This document shows, one piece after another, positions 1 to 8,692 of a stretch of 64,000 bases of DNA. A program made the position numbers and the translations under genes. This DNA is from Cereibacter_A azotoformans (GTDB lineage Bacteria > Pseudomonadota > Alphaproteobacteria > Rhodobacterales > Rhodobacteraceae). The stretch lies in NCBI RefSeq assembly GCF_003050905.1, contig NZ_QAOT01000016.1, one strand, 5' to 3'. Positions within the stretch are counted from its first letter, which is position 1. The number at the start of each line of letters is the position of its first letter. The notes beneath the pieces were generated by a model. The model had not been told where the DNA came from. It searched no databases and saw only the letters and a program-made list of their open reading frames with translations.

Positions 1-107
1 ACGATCGCCTGACAGGCGGCCTCGCGCAGGATGGCGTCGGTGAAATCCGCGCCCGACCGGCGGTCCGGGAGGTGGTGGGGAGACTTCGTCTGGCTGAGGT
101 TACTCAT
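1..107 (-). CDS. N-terminal fragment of an unrecognised protein
   Basis: The gene starts with ATG at 107 on the minus strand and runs off the left edge of the window, so only about 35 residues are seen (beginning MSNLSQTKSPHHLPDRRSG, then GADFTDAILREAACQAI). The short polar N-terminus has no signal peptide or membrane segment. It is divergent from rpiA, and the 184 bp between them hold a 10-bp direct repeat. I do not recognise the family. Confidence 0.5.
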   Translation of the reverse strand, partial: MSNLSQTKSPHHLPDRRSGADFTDAILREAACQAI

Positions 108-131
108 GGCAAGGGTTCCTGAACAAAGGTC

Positions 132-177
132 TGCATGAAAAGGAAACGCGAAAATGTGCGTTCAGGATGCATGAAAA
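132..177. repeat. 10-bp direct repeat in divergent promoter region
   Basis: TGCATGAAAA occurs at 132-141 and again at 168-177, 36 bp apart, between the partial minus-strand gene and rpiA. The surrounding sequence is more A-rich than the coding regions. It could be a regulator binding site for the divergent promoters, but that is inference only. Confidence 0.35.
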
Positions 178-291
178 CGTGAAAATCTTCAACTGTTGCT
201 TGCAGGCCCCGATCCGCCCTCGTGCAGCTTTCCCCTCGCACGGCCCCGGCTTCGTGCCTATAACCGGGGGGCGCCCCAGCGGAGACAGAGG

Positions 292-1080
292 ATGCCTGCA
301 GAACGTTCCCCCATTGACACCGCCAAGTTCGCCGCCGCTCGCCGTGCGGTGGATTTCGTGCAGGACGGCATGAAGCTGGGCCTCGGAACCGGCTCGACCG
401 CGGCGTGGATGGTGCGCTGCCTGGCCGAGCGTGTCCGCGAAGAGGGACTGCGGGTGCAGGGCGTGCCGACCTCGTCCCGGACGGCCGACCTTGCGCGCGA
501 GCTGGGGATCCCGGTCGTGACCCTCGATGAGGCGCGGTGGCTCGACCTGACCATCGACGGGGCCGACGAGTTCGACAGCGAGTTCAACCTGATCAAGGGC
601 GGCGGCGCCGCGCTGTTGCAGGAAAAGATCGTGGCGACGGCCTCGGACCGGATGATCGTGATCGCCGACGCGGCCAAGGAGGTGGCGCAGCTTGGCGCCT
701 TCCCGCTGCCGGTCGAGGTGATCCCCTTCGGCTGGCAGAGCACCAGGATGCTGATCGAGGAGGCGCTGATCGGGCTCGATGTCCTTGGCCGCGAGGTGAC
801 GCTGCGCCGGTCGGGCGAGGCGCCGCTGCTCACGGACGAGAAGAACTACATCCTCGACCTGCACCTGACGCGCATCGGCCATCCGCGCCAGCTCGCCCTC
901 ACGCTGAACCAGATCGCGGGCGTGGTGGAAAACGGGCTTTTCATTGACATCTGCGACACGGTGGTGGTGGGTCATGGCGATGGCCGGGTGACGGTGCGTG
1001 ATCTCGAGTCCGGCCTGACGGAGGACGGGCAGGTGGATCTCGGCGCCTCGCGCAACATCTTCGCCGACCTTGGAGAGTGA
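292..1080 (+). CDS. rpiA: ribose-5-phosphate isomerase A
   Basis: Interconverts ribose 5-phosphate and ribulose 5-phosphate in the cytosol, in the pentose phosphate and Calvin cycles. The 262-residue protein carries the family signatures GTGSTAAWMV near the N-terminus, DGADEFD and KGGGAALLQEK in the middle, and the acidic phosphate-binding region toward the C-terminus, at normal family length. ATG 292 is preferred over upstream in-frame starts because GGAGACAGAG lies just upstream and the protein then begins at the conserved part. The stop overlaps the GTG of gor, so the two are probably co-transcribed. Confidence 0.95.
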   Translation: MPAERSPIDTAKFAAARRAVDFVQDGMKLGLGTGSTAAWMVRCLAERVREEGLRVQGVPTSSRTADLARELGIPVVTLDEARWLDLTIDGADEFDSEFNLIKGGGAALLQEKIVATASDRMIVIADAAKEVAQLGAFPLPVEVIPFGWQSTRMLIEEALIGLDVLGREVTLRRSGEAPLLTDEKNYILDLHLTRIGHPRQLALTLNQIAGVVENGLFIDICDTVVVGHGDGRVTVRDLESGLTEDGQVDLGASRNIFADLGE

Positions 1081-2441
1081 GCTTGGCATTCGACCATGAC
1101 CTGTTCGTGATCGGCGGCGGCTCGGGCGGGGTGCGCGCGGCCCGGATCGCGGCCTCGGAAGGGGGCGCGAAGGTGGCGCTCGCCGAGGAAAGCCGGATGG
1201 GCGGCACCTGCGTCATTCGCGGCTGCGTGCCCAAGAAGCTGATGGTCTTCGCCTCGGGCTACCCGGAGGCCGTCGAGGACGCCCGCGCCTATGGCTGGGA
1301 GGCCTCGATCGGCGGGTTCGACTGGCCGAAGTTCCGCACGAGCCTGGATCGCGAGCTTGACCGGCTCGAGGCGGCCTACCGCTCGGGCCTGACCTCGGCG
1401 GGGGTGGAGATCTTCGACGAGCGCGCGACGGTGGCCGACGCCCATACGGTGCGGCTCGCCTCGGGTCGGACGGTCACGGCCAAGCACATCCTGATCGCGA
1501 CCGGCGGGCGGCCCTTCGTGCCGGATTTCCCCGGCTGCGAGCTGGCCCTGACGTCGGACGATGTCTTCAGGCTCGAGAGCCTGCCGCCGTCGATCCTGGT
1601 GGTGGGCGGCGGCTACATCGCCAGCGAATTCGCCTGCATCCTGCACGGGCTGGGTGTCGATGTCTGTCAGTTCTACCGTGGGGCGCAGATCCTGCGCGGC
1701 TTCGACGACGAGGCCCGCGGCCATGTCTCGTCCGCCATGATCGACCGCGGCATCCAGATCAAGTGCGGAACCGATGTCATCCGCCTGGAACGGACCGAGG
1801 GTGGGGTGCGCGCCATCACCACCGACGGATCGGACCGGGAGTTCGGCGCGGTTCTCTATGCGACCGGGCGGCGGCCCAACAGCGCGGGCCTTGGCCTCGA
1901 GGCGCTGGGGATCGAACTCGGACGCCACGGCCAGATCCCGGTCGATGACTGGAGCCAGACCTGCGTGCCCTCGATCTATGCGGTGGGCGACGTGACGGAC
2001 CGGATCAACCTGACCCCGGTCGCCATCCGCGAGGGGCATGCCTTCGCCGACACCGTCTTCAAGGGAGAGCCCCGCACGGCCGATCACGAGCTTGTGCCCT
2101 CGGCGGTCTTCACCCAGCCCGAGCTGGGCTCGGTCGGCCTGACCGAAGAGGCCGCGCGCGAGCAGGAGCCGATCGAGGTCTATGCCGCGGCGTTCCGGCC
2201 GATGCAGTCGCTCTTTGCCGGGCGGCCCGATCGCGTGCTCATGAAACTGATCGTCAGCCAGGCCAGCCGGAAGGTTCTCGGCTGCCACATCGTCGCGCCC
2301 AATGCGGGCGAGATGATCCAGCTGGCCGCCATCGCGGTGAAGATGGGGGCGACGAAGGAGGACTTCGACCGGACGGTCGCGGTTCATCCGACCATGGCCG
2401 AGGAACTCGTGACCCTGCGCAAACCGGTTCGAACGGCTTGA
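1077..2441 (+). CDS. gor: glutathione-disulfide reductase
   Basis: An FAD- and NADPH-dependent class I pyridine nucleotide-disulfide oxidoreductase that keeps glutathione reduced. Visible features are the N-terminal FAD-binding GGGSGG (about residues 13-18), the redox pair in GGTCVIRGCVPKK (Cys45 and Cys50), a second dinucleotide fold at VVGGGYIASEFA, the second FAD motif YAVGDVTDR, and the C-terminal catalytic HPTMAEE. At 454 residues it is full length. Translation starts at GTG 1077 and overlaps the rpiA stop by 4 nt, which indicates translational coupling. Confidence 0.93.
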   Translation: MSLAFDHDLFVIGGGSGGVRAARIAASEGGAKVALAEESRMGGTCVIRGCVPKKLMVFASGYPEAVEDARAYGWEASIGGFDWPKFRTSLDRELDRLEAAYRSGLTSAGVEIFDERATVADAHTVRLASGRTVTAKHILIATGGRPFVPDFPGCELALTSDDVFRLESLPPSILVVGGGYIASEFACILHGLGVDVCQFYRGAQILRGFDDEARGHVSSAMIDRGIQIKCGTDVIRLERTEGGVRAITTDGSDREFGAVLYATGRRPNSAGLGLEALGIELGRHGQIPVDDWSQTCVPSIYAVGDVTDRINLTPVAIREGHAFADTVFKGEPRTADHELVPSAVFTQPELGSVGLTEEAAREQEPIEVYAAAFRPMQSLFAGRPDRVLMKLIVSQASRKVLGCHIVAPNAGEMIQLAAIAVKMGATKEDFDRTVAVHPTMAEELVTLRKPVRTA

Positions 2442-2497
2442 ATTTGCTTTTTTGATGACCAGTTAAGGCGGCAGGCAAGGAAAAGGGAAAGGGTTAT

Positions 2498-3682
2498 ATG
2501 TCCAACGGAGGACCTTGGGGCGGAGGCGGAGGAGACCGCGGCGACAGGGATGGGCGTGACGGCCGCGGCGGGCGGCGTCCCGGCGGTGGTGACGGCTCGC
2601 AGATCCCCGAGATCGACGAGATCGTGAAGAAAGGACAGGAACAGTTGCGTGTGCTGATGGGCGGCCGCGGCCGTACGAACGGCGGACGCGGTGGCGGTGG
2701 CGGTGGCGGAAACGGGGGCAACCCGATGGGCCCGCTCTTCACCCGTCAGGGTCTCGCGCTGGGCGCGCTCGCGCTGGTGGGCGTCTGGGCCTTCATGTCC
2801 CTCTACACGGTGCGCCCGGAGGAACGCTCGGTCGAGCTGTTTCTGGGTGAGTTCAGCGATATCGGCAATCCGGGCCTGAACTTCGCGCCCTGGCCGGTCG
2901 TCACCGCCGAGGTGGTGCAGGTGACCGGGGAACGGACCACCGACATCGGCACCGGCCGCGGTGGCGATACCGACAACGGGCTGATGCTGACCCGCGACCA
3001 GAACATCGTGGACATCGAGTTCCAGGTGGTCTGGAACATCTCGGATCCGGCGCAATTCCTGTTCAACCTTGCCGATCCGGCGGACACGATCCGCGCCGTG
3101 TCGGAATCCGCGATGCGCGATATCATCGCGCGATCCGAACTGTCTCCGATCCTCAACCGGGACCGCGGCATTATCGCCTCGGATCTGCTTGCGGCGGTGC
3201 AGACCACGCTCGACAGCTATCAGGCCGGCATCAACGTCGTCCGCGTCAACTTCGACAAGGCCGACCCGCCTCAGGAAGTGATCGACAGCTTCCGCGAAGT
3301 GCAGGCGGCCCAGCAGGAGCGTGACCGTCTCGAGAAGGAAGCCGACGCCTATGCCAACCGCGTGACGGCGGCGGCCCGCGGGGAAGCCGCGCGGCTGACC
3401 GAACAGGCCGAAGGCTACCGCGCCGAGGTGGTGAACAACGCCGAGGGTGAGGCGAGCCGCTTCATCTCGATCTACGACGAATATGTGAAGGCGCCCGACG
3501 TCACCCGCCGCCGCCTGTATCTCGAGACGATGGAGAAGGTGCTCGGTTCGATGGACAAGGTGATCCTTGACGGGATCGACGGACAGGGCGGCTCCGGCGT
3601 GGTGCCCTACCTGCCCCTGAACGAGCTGGGTCGCAACTCCGCCGCCGCCCGCGCGGCCACCAACGGCGGGGAGGCCAACTGA
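2498..3682 (+). CDS. hflK: FtsH protease modulator HflK
   Basis: Membrane partner of HflC; the HflKC complex surrounds and modulates the FtsH AAA protease on the periplasmic side. The 394-residue protein has a long Gly/Arg/Asp-rich cytoplasmic N-terminus (about residues 1-80), one membrane segment at about 86-103, then the SPFH/prohibitin domain and a charged coiled coil rich in Ala, Glu and Arg (about 265-310). GGAAAAGGGAAAGGG precedes ATG 2498. Its stop overlaps the hflC start by one base, the usual hflKC arrangement. Confidence 0.95.
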   Translation: MSNGGPWGGGGGDRGDRDGRDGRGGRRPGGGDGSQIPEIDEIVKKGQEQLRVLMGGRGRTNGGRGGGGGGGNGGNPMGPLFTRQGLALGALALVGVWAFMSLYTVRPEERSVELFLGEFSDIGNPGLNFAPWPVVTAEVVQVTGERTTDIGTGRGGDTDNGLMLTRDQNIVDIEFQVVWNISDPAQFLFNLADPADTIRAVSESAMRDIIARSELSPILNRDRGIIASDLLAAVQTTLDSYQAGINVVRVNFDKADPPQEVIDSFREVQAAQQERDRLEKEADAYANRVTAAARGEAARLTEQAEGYRAEVVNNAEGEASRFISIYDEYVKAPDVTRRRLYLETMEKVLGSMDKVILDGIDGQGGSGVVPYLPLNELGRNSAAARAATNGGEAN

Positions 3683-4704
3683 TGAACCGCAGCTCACTCA
3701 TACTGCCCATCCTCGCGATCCTGGTGGCGATCGGCTTCTCGTCGATCTTCATCGTGGACGAGCGCGAGAAGGCGCTGGTCCTGCAGTTCGGCCAGGTGAA
3801 GGCGGTCAAGGAAGAGCCGGGCATCGGCTTCAAGATCCCGCTCATCCAGGAGGTCGTGCGCTATGACGGCCGCATCCTCGGCCTGCCGACGCAGCCCATC
3901 GAGGTGACGCCCCTCGACGACCGGCGTCTCGTTGTGGACGCCTTCGCGCGCTGGCGCATCGTCGATGTGGTCGAGTTCCGCGAGGCCGTGGGCGTCGGCG
4001 GCATCGACGCCGCCCAGACGCGCCTCCAGCGCATCATGAGCCCGGCGATCCGTGAAGTGCTCGGCGGCGTGCCCTCGATCCGGGTGCTGTCCGAGGACCG
4101 GACGGTGCTGATGAACCAGATCCGCGACCTCGCCCGCCGTCAGGCACAGGCGCTGGGGGTGGATGTCATCGACGTGCGTCTGACGCGCACCGACCTGCCC
4201 GAGCAGAACCTTGCGGCCACCTATGGCCGGATGCGGGCCGAGCGCGAGCGTGAGGCCGCCGACGAGATCGCCCGAGGCAACGAGGCGGCGCAGCGCGTGC
4301 GTGCGGCGGCGGACCGGACGGTGGTCGAGGTCACATCGGAAGCGCGGCGTCTGGCCGAGGTGATCCGCGGTGAGGCCGATGCGCAGCGCAACGGGATCTA
4401 CGCCAACGCCTTCGGCCGCGATCCCGAGTTCTTCGCCTTCACCCGGTCGCTCACCTCCTACGAGCGGGCGCTGCAATCGGGCAGCTCGTCGATCGTGATG
4501 CAGCCGGACAGCGACTTCTTCCAGTATCTGCGCACCGACCGCGCCCCCGAAGGCGGTCCCTTGGCCGCGGCCCCCGCCCAAGCCGCACCGGCCGGTGACG
4601 GAGAGGCGGCCGCGGGCGAAGAGCCGGGCGATCAGGTCGGCTCGCCGGCCGGTCAGCCGACGGCCGCTGCGCCTGCCGCCCCGGCCCCCGCGGCGGCCCA
4701 GTGA
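3682..4704 (+). CDS. hflC: FtsH protease modulator HflC
   Basis: SPFH-domain partner of HflK. One membrane anchor is seen at about residues 6-25, followed by the SPFH domain (FIVDEREKALVLQFGQV) and a charged helical segment (RAEREREAADEIARGNEAAQ). The C-terminal 50 residues are an Ala/Pro/Glu/Gly-rich low-complexity tail beyond the conserved domain, which makes the protein (340 residues) slightly long for the family. It is coupled to hflK by a TGATG junction and followed by a hairpin before the DegP-type protease gene. Confidence 0.95.
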   Translation: MNRSSLILPILAILVAIGFSSIFIVDEREKALVLQFGQVKAVKEEPGIGFKIPLIQEVVRYDGRILGLPTQPIEVTPLDDRRLVVDAFARWRIVDVVEFREAVGVGGIDAAQTRLQRIMSPAIREVLGGVPSIRVLSEDRTVLMNQIRDLARRQAQALGVDVIDVRLTRTDLPEQNLAATYGRMRAEREREAADEIARGNEAAQRVRAAADRTVVEVTSEARRLAEVIRGEADAQRNGIYANAFGRDPEFFAFTRSLTSYERALQSGSSSIVMQPDSDFFQYLRTDRAPEGGPLAAAPAQAAPAGDGEAAAGEEPGDQVGSPAGQPTAAAPAAPAPAAAQ

Positions 4705-4710
4705 CTCCGC

Positions 4711-4734
4711 GCCTCCCGGCCACGGCCGGGAGGC
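4711..4734 (+). terminator. hairpin after hflC
   Basis: An 11-bp perfect inverted repeat (GCCTCCCGGCC, 2-nt loop) lies 7 bp after the hflC stop and is followed by TTCACAT. It lacks a strong T tract, so it may only attenuate read-through into the protease gene. Confidence 0.55.
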
Positions 4735-4849
4735 TTCACATGCGCTTGACGGGCCCACACGCCATTTGCATTGCGGCGCGTGTTGCCCGACTGTCATCTT
4801 GGGGCGTTTCAGCCAAGGACGGCGCCCCGCATTTCGAAAGGAGTCGGGT

Positions 4850-6331
4850 GTGCAGTCTCACGCCATTTCCATCGCCCGCCGGAAGGAACCGGTGCCCATC
4901 GCCGCATGGCGCCTTTTCCTCGCGCTGATGCTGGGCCTGGGGCTGGCGCTTGCGCAGGCGGTGTCGGCCCATGCGCAGGGGGCCCCGGCCAGCTTCGCCG
5001 GTCTCGCCGAAAAGATCAGCCCGGCGGTGGTGAACATCACCACCTCGACCGTGGTCGCGGCACCCACGCAGAATTCTCCGCTCGTGCCCGAAGGCTCGCC
5101 CTTCGAGGATTTCTTCCGCGACTTCATGGACCCGCAGAACCGCGAGGGTGGACCGCGCCGCTCCGAGGCGCTGGGCTCGGGCTTCGTGATCTCGGAAGAC
5201 GGCTTCATCGTGACCAACAACCATGTCATCGAAGGGGCGGACGACATCCAGATCGAGTTCTTCTCGGGCAACAAGCTCGAGGCGAAGCTCGTGGGCACCG
5301 ATCCCAAGACCGACATCGCCCTTCTCAAGGTCTCGAGCAACCAGCCGCTCCCGTTCGTGAGCTTCGGCAACTCGGATCTCGCGCGGGTGGGCGACTGGGT
5401 GGTGGCGATGGGCAACCCTCTGGGGCAGGGCTTTTCGGTCTCGGCCGGGATCATCTCGGCGCGCAACCGGGCGCTCTCGGGCACCTACGATGACTACATC
5501 CAGACCGACGCCGCCATCAACCGCGGCAACTCGGGCGGGCCGCTGTTCAATCTCGACGGTCAGGTGATCGGCGTGAACACGGCGATCCTCTCGCCCAACG
5601 GCGGCTCGATCGGGATCGGCTTCTCGATGGCCTCGAACGTGGTGGTGAAGGTCGTCCAGCAACTTCGCGAGTTCGGCGAGACGCGGCGCGGCTGGCTCGG
5701 CGTGCGGATCCAGGACGTGACCCCGGACGTGGCCGAGGCGATGGGGCTGGCCGAGGCGAAGGGGGCGCTGGTGACGGACGTGCCCGAAGGGCCTGCGAAA
5801 GAGGCCGGAATGCAGTCGGGCGACGTGATAGTGACCTTTGACAAGGCGCCGGTGGCCGACACCCGCGATCTCGTGCGCCGCGTGGCGGACGCCCCGATCG
5901 GTGAGGCCGTGCGCGTGGTCGTGATGCGTGAAGGCAAGACCCGCACGCTCTCCGTGGTGCTCGGGCGCCGGGAGGAAGCCGAGGGTGAGGGCGCGGCGGC
6001 GTCCGTCGAGTCTGCCCCGACGGAACCTTCGACCGCCAACCTTCTGGGCCTGACAGTGGCTCCGCTGACGGCCGAGCAGGCCGCCGAGCTGGGTCTGCCG
6101 CCCGGCACCGAGGGGCTCGCGGTGACGGATGTGGACACGGCCTCCGAGGCCTATTCCAAGGGGCTGCGCGAGGGGGATGTCATCACCGAGGCGGGTCAGC
6201 AGAAGGTCATGACGATCAAGGATCTCCAGGACCGCGTGGACGAGGCTCGCGAGGCCGGGCGCAAGTCGCTCCTGCTTCTGATCCGACGGGGCGGTGACCC
6301 ACGCTTCGTGGCTCTCACGATCACCGAATGA
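4850..6331 (+). CDS. Do/DegP-family periplasmic serine protease
   Basis: A trypsin-like HtrA protease and chaperone for misfolded periplasmic proteins. The 493-residue product has a signal peptide ending near AHA-QG (about residue 43). The catalytic triad is His125 (TNNHVIEG), Asp155 (KTDIALL) and Ser228 (RGNSGGPLF), followed by two PDZ domains (about 270-360 and 390-490). The start is GTG 4850, because AAAGGAG sits 6 nt upstream and the signal peptide then has normal length; an upstream in-frame ORF extension runs back into hflC. It follows hflKC, linking it to envelope protein quality control. It could be called degP, degQ or mucD; sequence alone does not decide. Confidence 0.93.
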   Translation: MQSHAISIARRKEPVPIAAWRLFLALMLGLGLALAQAVSAHAQGAPASFAGLAEKISPAVVNITTSTVVAAPTQNSPLVPEGSPFEDFFRDFMDPQNREGGPRRSEALGSGFVISEDGFIVTNNHVIEGADDIQIEFFSGNKLEAKLVGTDPKTDIALLKVSSNQPLPFVSFGNSDLARVGDWVVAMGNPLGQGFSVSAGIISARNRALSGTYDDYIQTDAAINRGNSGGPLFNLDGQVIGVNTAILSPNGGSIGIGFSMASNVVVKVVQQLREFGETRRGWLGVRIQDVTPDVAEAMGLAEAKGALVTDVPEGPAKEAGMQSGDVIVTFDKAPVADTRDLVRRVADAPIGEAVRVVVMREGKTRTLSVVLGRREEAEGEGAAASVESAPTEPSTANLLGLTVAPLTAEQAAELGLPPGTEGLAVTDVDTASEAYSKGLREGDVITEAGQQKVMTIKDLQDRVDEAREAGRKSLLLLIRRGGDPRFVALTITE

Positions 6332-6336
6332 CTGTC

Positions 6337-6365
6337 GCGCCGCCCCACGGGGCGGCGCTTCTCTT
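6337..6365 (+). terminator. intrinsic terminator after the DegP-type protease gene
   Basis: A 10-bp stem GCGCCGCCCC/GGGGCGGCGC with a 2-nt loop at 6337-6358 is followed by TTCTCTT, 6 bp after the stop codon. The next gene converges on it from the other strand. Confidence 0.75.
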
Positions 6366-6407
6366 AGCGCAGGGTCAGGGCGGTGGCCTGATCGTCAAGC
6401 CGCCGGT

Positions 6408-6866
6408 TCAGGCCGAAGCCGGGGTGCCGGGCGCCTCGGTCGGCCCGGCGGATGGCAGGGGCTCCTCCTCCTCCGGCTCGGGCAGGTCGAGTTCGACCGG
6501 AACCACCCCCAGGTAGCGGGCGGCCTCGATTGACAGGCGGTCACTGTCGAGGCCGAGCGGCTCCTGGAATCTGCGGATCGCCGCCCGCGTCTTCCTGTCC
6601 ATCTCTCCGCTGATTGCGCCCCTGTGGAGGCCACGCACCTCAAGCGCGCGCTGCAGCGTTGCCACCCGCTCCGGGGTCAACGCATCGGGGCAGGGGACCT
6701 GGAACCAGCGGCCCTCATCTCCCGACCAGCACAGCCCCTGCCCGGCCGGCGGCCTCTCGGAACGGACGCCCTGCGCCAGATCCGGGAGGCGGGGCGGCTC
6801 GGGCATGGCGGGCCCCTGGCAGGCGGGCAGAAGCAGCAGCGTGATGAGGGCAGCGATGCGCGTCAT
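6408..6866 (-). CDS. lipoprotein with a peptidoglycan-binding-like domain
   Basis: This 152-residue protein starts at ATG 6866 (AGGGAA upstream) with a short signal peptide ending in a lipobox-like LLPAC, so it is probably an anchored lipoprotein. The C-terminal half (ALEVRGLHRGAISGEMDRKT, then a helix RAAIRRFQEPLGL) matches the PG_binding_1 pattern, usually found in cell-wall-associated proteins. The middle is Pro- and Gly-rich. It converges with the protease gene and lies just left of the tRNA-Gly integration site. The specific function is unknown. Confidence 0.7.
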   Translation of the reverse strand: MTRIAALITLLLLPACQGPAMPEPPRLPDLAQGVRSERPPAGQGLCWSGDEGRWFQVPCPDALTPERVATLQRALEVRGLHRGAISGEMDRKTRAAIRRFQEPLGLDSDRLSIEAARYLGVVPVELDLPEPEEEEPLPSAGPTEAPGTPASA

Positions 6867-7007
6867 GGGATTCCCTGTCTGTCCGGCGGCGGAGAATGCC
6901 GCAAGACGCCCGGCGCGAAAAGGGGTGCGCGGGCGGAGGATGCCGGGCCGAGACCCCGCAGCAACCGCTTGACGAAGCCCTGTCCGTGGCTTAGGTGAGG
7001 GGCTGTC

Positions 7008-7081
7008 GCGGGTGTAGCTCAATGGTAGAGCAGAAGCTTCCCAAGCTTACGACGAGGGTTCGATTCCCTTCACCCGCTCCA
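7008..7081 (+). tRNA. tRNA-Gly(CCC)
   Basis: A 74-nt cloverleaf with acceptor stem GCGGGTG/CACCCGC, D arm GCTC...GAGC, anticodon loop TTCCCAA (anticodon CCC), T arm GAGGG/CCCTT around TTCGATT, discriminator T and an encoded CCA at 7079-7081. Its 3' end (from 7065) is duplicated at 20913-20930, which marks it as the attachment site of the adjoining element; the integrated copy leaves the tRNA intact. Confidence 0.97.
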
Positions 7082-7082
7082 C
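7065..7082. repeat. attL, tRNA-proximal attachment core
   Basis: The 18 bases TCCCTTCACCCGCTCCAC inside the tRNA-Gly 3' end recur exactly at 20913-20930. Identity stops on both sides, giving the minimal core. Confidence 0.88.
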
Positions 7083-7238
7083 CCCATCCCGTAAGCTATT
7101 GATTTTGCGCTAAAATAAAATGGCGCCGGAATGCCGCTGCCTAATGCGCTGGCCAACGAAAAGGATGCTTGATGCGCCGTCCTGACACGGGGTGCGACAG
7201 GTGGCCGCCATCCGGCCACCCGTCCTCGCGGTTGTGGA

Positions 7239-7493
7239 TCAGGCCCGTCCGGCCCCTTGCTCGACCACGGCGCAGAGCGCCCGGAGCGCTCGCCCTTCCT
7301 CCAGCGCCCGCTCTGCCAGCGCATCCACCGACCGCTGGCCGAAGCCTGCGCCCAGGAGCGCGTCCCTCACGGCGTCCCTCTCCATGGGCAGGTCCGGGTG
7401 CTGCCCGAGCGTGTCGAGCATGTCGTGCAGGATGATGCCATGCACGGCAGCGGCGAGGGCGTCAGAGGCGGGGATGGTTTCGATCGTGGTCAT
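7239..7493 (-). CDS. small hypothetical protein of the element
   Basis: An 84-residue acidic, Ala- and Leu-rich protein (MTTIETIPASDALAAAVHGI at the start) without signal peptide or obvious motif. ATG 7493 is chosen over an upstream TTG because TTGGAGAAGG gives an ideal ribosome-binding site. The leader shares the 12-mer CTCCAATCAGCA (plus-strand sense) with two other sites in the element, including the integrase leader. It is the gene nearest attL. Function unknown. Confidence 0.6.
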   Translation of the reverse strand: MTTIETIPASDALAAAVHGIILHDMLDTLGQHPDLPMERDAVRDALLGAGFGQRSVDALAERALEEGRALRALCAVVEQGAGRA

Positions 7494-7560
7494 GGCCTTC
7501 TCCAATCAGCATGTTGCCAGTGCGAAGACGGTAGCACATCGCGGCATTTCGTAAAGAAAC

Positions 7561-7596
7561 GATATTTTCCAACTGGTTAGGCGGATATTTTCCAAC
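7561..7596. repeat. 13-bp direct repeat
   Basis: GATATTTTCCAAC occurs at 7561-7573 and 7584-7596, 23 bp start to start, in an AT-richer intergenic stretch upstream of the small minus-strand gene. It could be an operator or plasmid-like partition or replication site; nothing else supports a role. Confidence 0.5.
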
Positions 7597-7766
7597 GATC
7601 TGCCCCGCGCGCGCCGAAGCGGTTGGATTGCTGGCCGGGCCGGTTGGATTTGATGCGGAAAAGCTCAAGGCGTCGGATCTTTTCCGACGCTGGACGGCGC
7701 AGAGCGATTCGGGCGCCGGGGCTGGGCGGGAGCGTGAACAGCTCGACCCGCCGCCGCGGCAAGCGG

Positions 7767-8155
7767 CTCGCCCCTGAGGCGCTGGATCACCGCCGCGAGC
7801 TGGGCGAGATCGAGCGGGCCGAGCTGCTGGCGCGCTGGGTCGAGATCGTGGCGCGGCGGCCGGTGAAGGCCGAAGACGGTGCTGACGTTTCGCGCGAAGT
7901 TCGCGCGAAACTCTCCGTCAGAAGTAGGGCAGAGGGCCGCAAGCCCGGCGGCATCAAGCACGCGGCCCGTGAAATTGGGATGCCGGAGACGAACCTTCGG
8001 CAGGCGGTGAAGATCGCCGGCCTGAGCCCCGAGGCGAAGGCCACCGCGAAGAAGACGAAGGCACCGCAGTCGGTCCTTCTGGAAGCCGCCAAGGCCCCGA
8101 CGCCATCCGAGCAGGTGGAGGTGATCGAGCGCCGGGCGGGAAAGCCCGAGCTCCG
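7767..8155 (+). pseudogene. ParB-like protein, C-terminal remnant
   Basis: The plus-strand frame encodes a segment (EALDHRRELGEIERAELLA, then GGIKHAAREIGMPETNLRQ and AVKIAGLSPEAKATAKK) resembling the helix-turn-helix and C-terminal part of phage or plasmid ParB-like proteins. The N-terminal ParB/Srx nuclease-like domain is missing: no plausible coding sequence precedes it, and the frame then runs on antisense into the next gene. I read it as a truncated relic, the only plus-strand coding remnant in the element. Confidence 0.5.
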
Positions 8156-8162
8156 GTTGCGC

Positions 8163-8609
8163 TCAGGCGGGCAGCGGCACTACGAAGCGGATCCAGTGCT
8201 CTCGTTCCAGCAGATACCCTTTCGCCCATGGAACGGCATCCGCCGGCGCAGAACCCTGACGCCGGGCGATTGTCCAAGCAACGGCCGTGGCGGCATATGT
8301 GTGGTTCCCATCCACGATCTCGTCGCCTTCATCGTTGATGTCGCGGCACAGAAGGATCGGTTTCGGGCGACCGGTCGAGGCTTTCTTCAGGAGGCTATCT
8401 TCCGTGATAGCGCCTCGCCTGAATAGCCGCTCGATGTAGGCCAAGTCGACGGGCACCCTCACCAGCTCCGCGTGTTGCTGAGCCCAGCGCCGCATCGCGC
8501 GCACATCGAGGAGGAGCGGCACCCCTCCTTTTCCAATCATCTGGTAGAATTCAGGCCGTGCCTGCGCCTGCTTGCCCTTGCCAGCTTTCCGCCGCTCGTG
8601 TCGGTTCAT
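8163..8609 (-). CDS. hypothetical phage-type protein, possible ParB/Srx-like fold
   Basis: A 148-residue protein beginning MNRHERRKAGKGKQAQARP, a lysine- and arginine-rich head. The core (VPVDLAYIERLFRRGAITED, then PILLCRDINDEGDEIVDGNH and TYAATA) has the look of ParB-N/sulfiredoxin-like domains, in which a residue list is followed by DGNHR or DGHHR. No partner motif is evident and the assignment is weak. It is convergent with the ParB-like remnant. Confidence 0.5.
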   Translation of the reverse strand: MNRHERRKAGKGKQAQARPEFYQMIGKGGVPLLLDVRAMRRWAQQHAELVRVPVDLAYIERLFRRGAITEDSLLKKASTGRPKPILLCRDINDEGDEIVDGNHTYAATAVAWTIARRQGSAPADAVPWAKGYLLEREHWIRFVVPLPA

Positions 8610-8692
8610 TTCGGTCCAGTCCCAGGTTTCGCCACTTCCGGACTGCGGTTGCGGGGCGGGTGTTCCATCGGGCGCAACATCAAAAGACGAGG

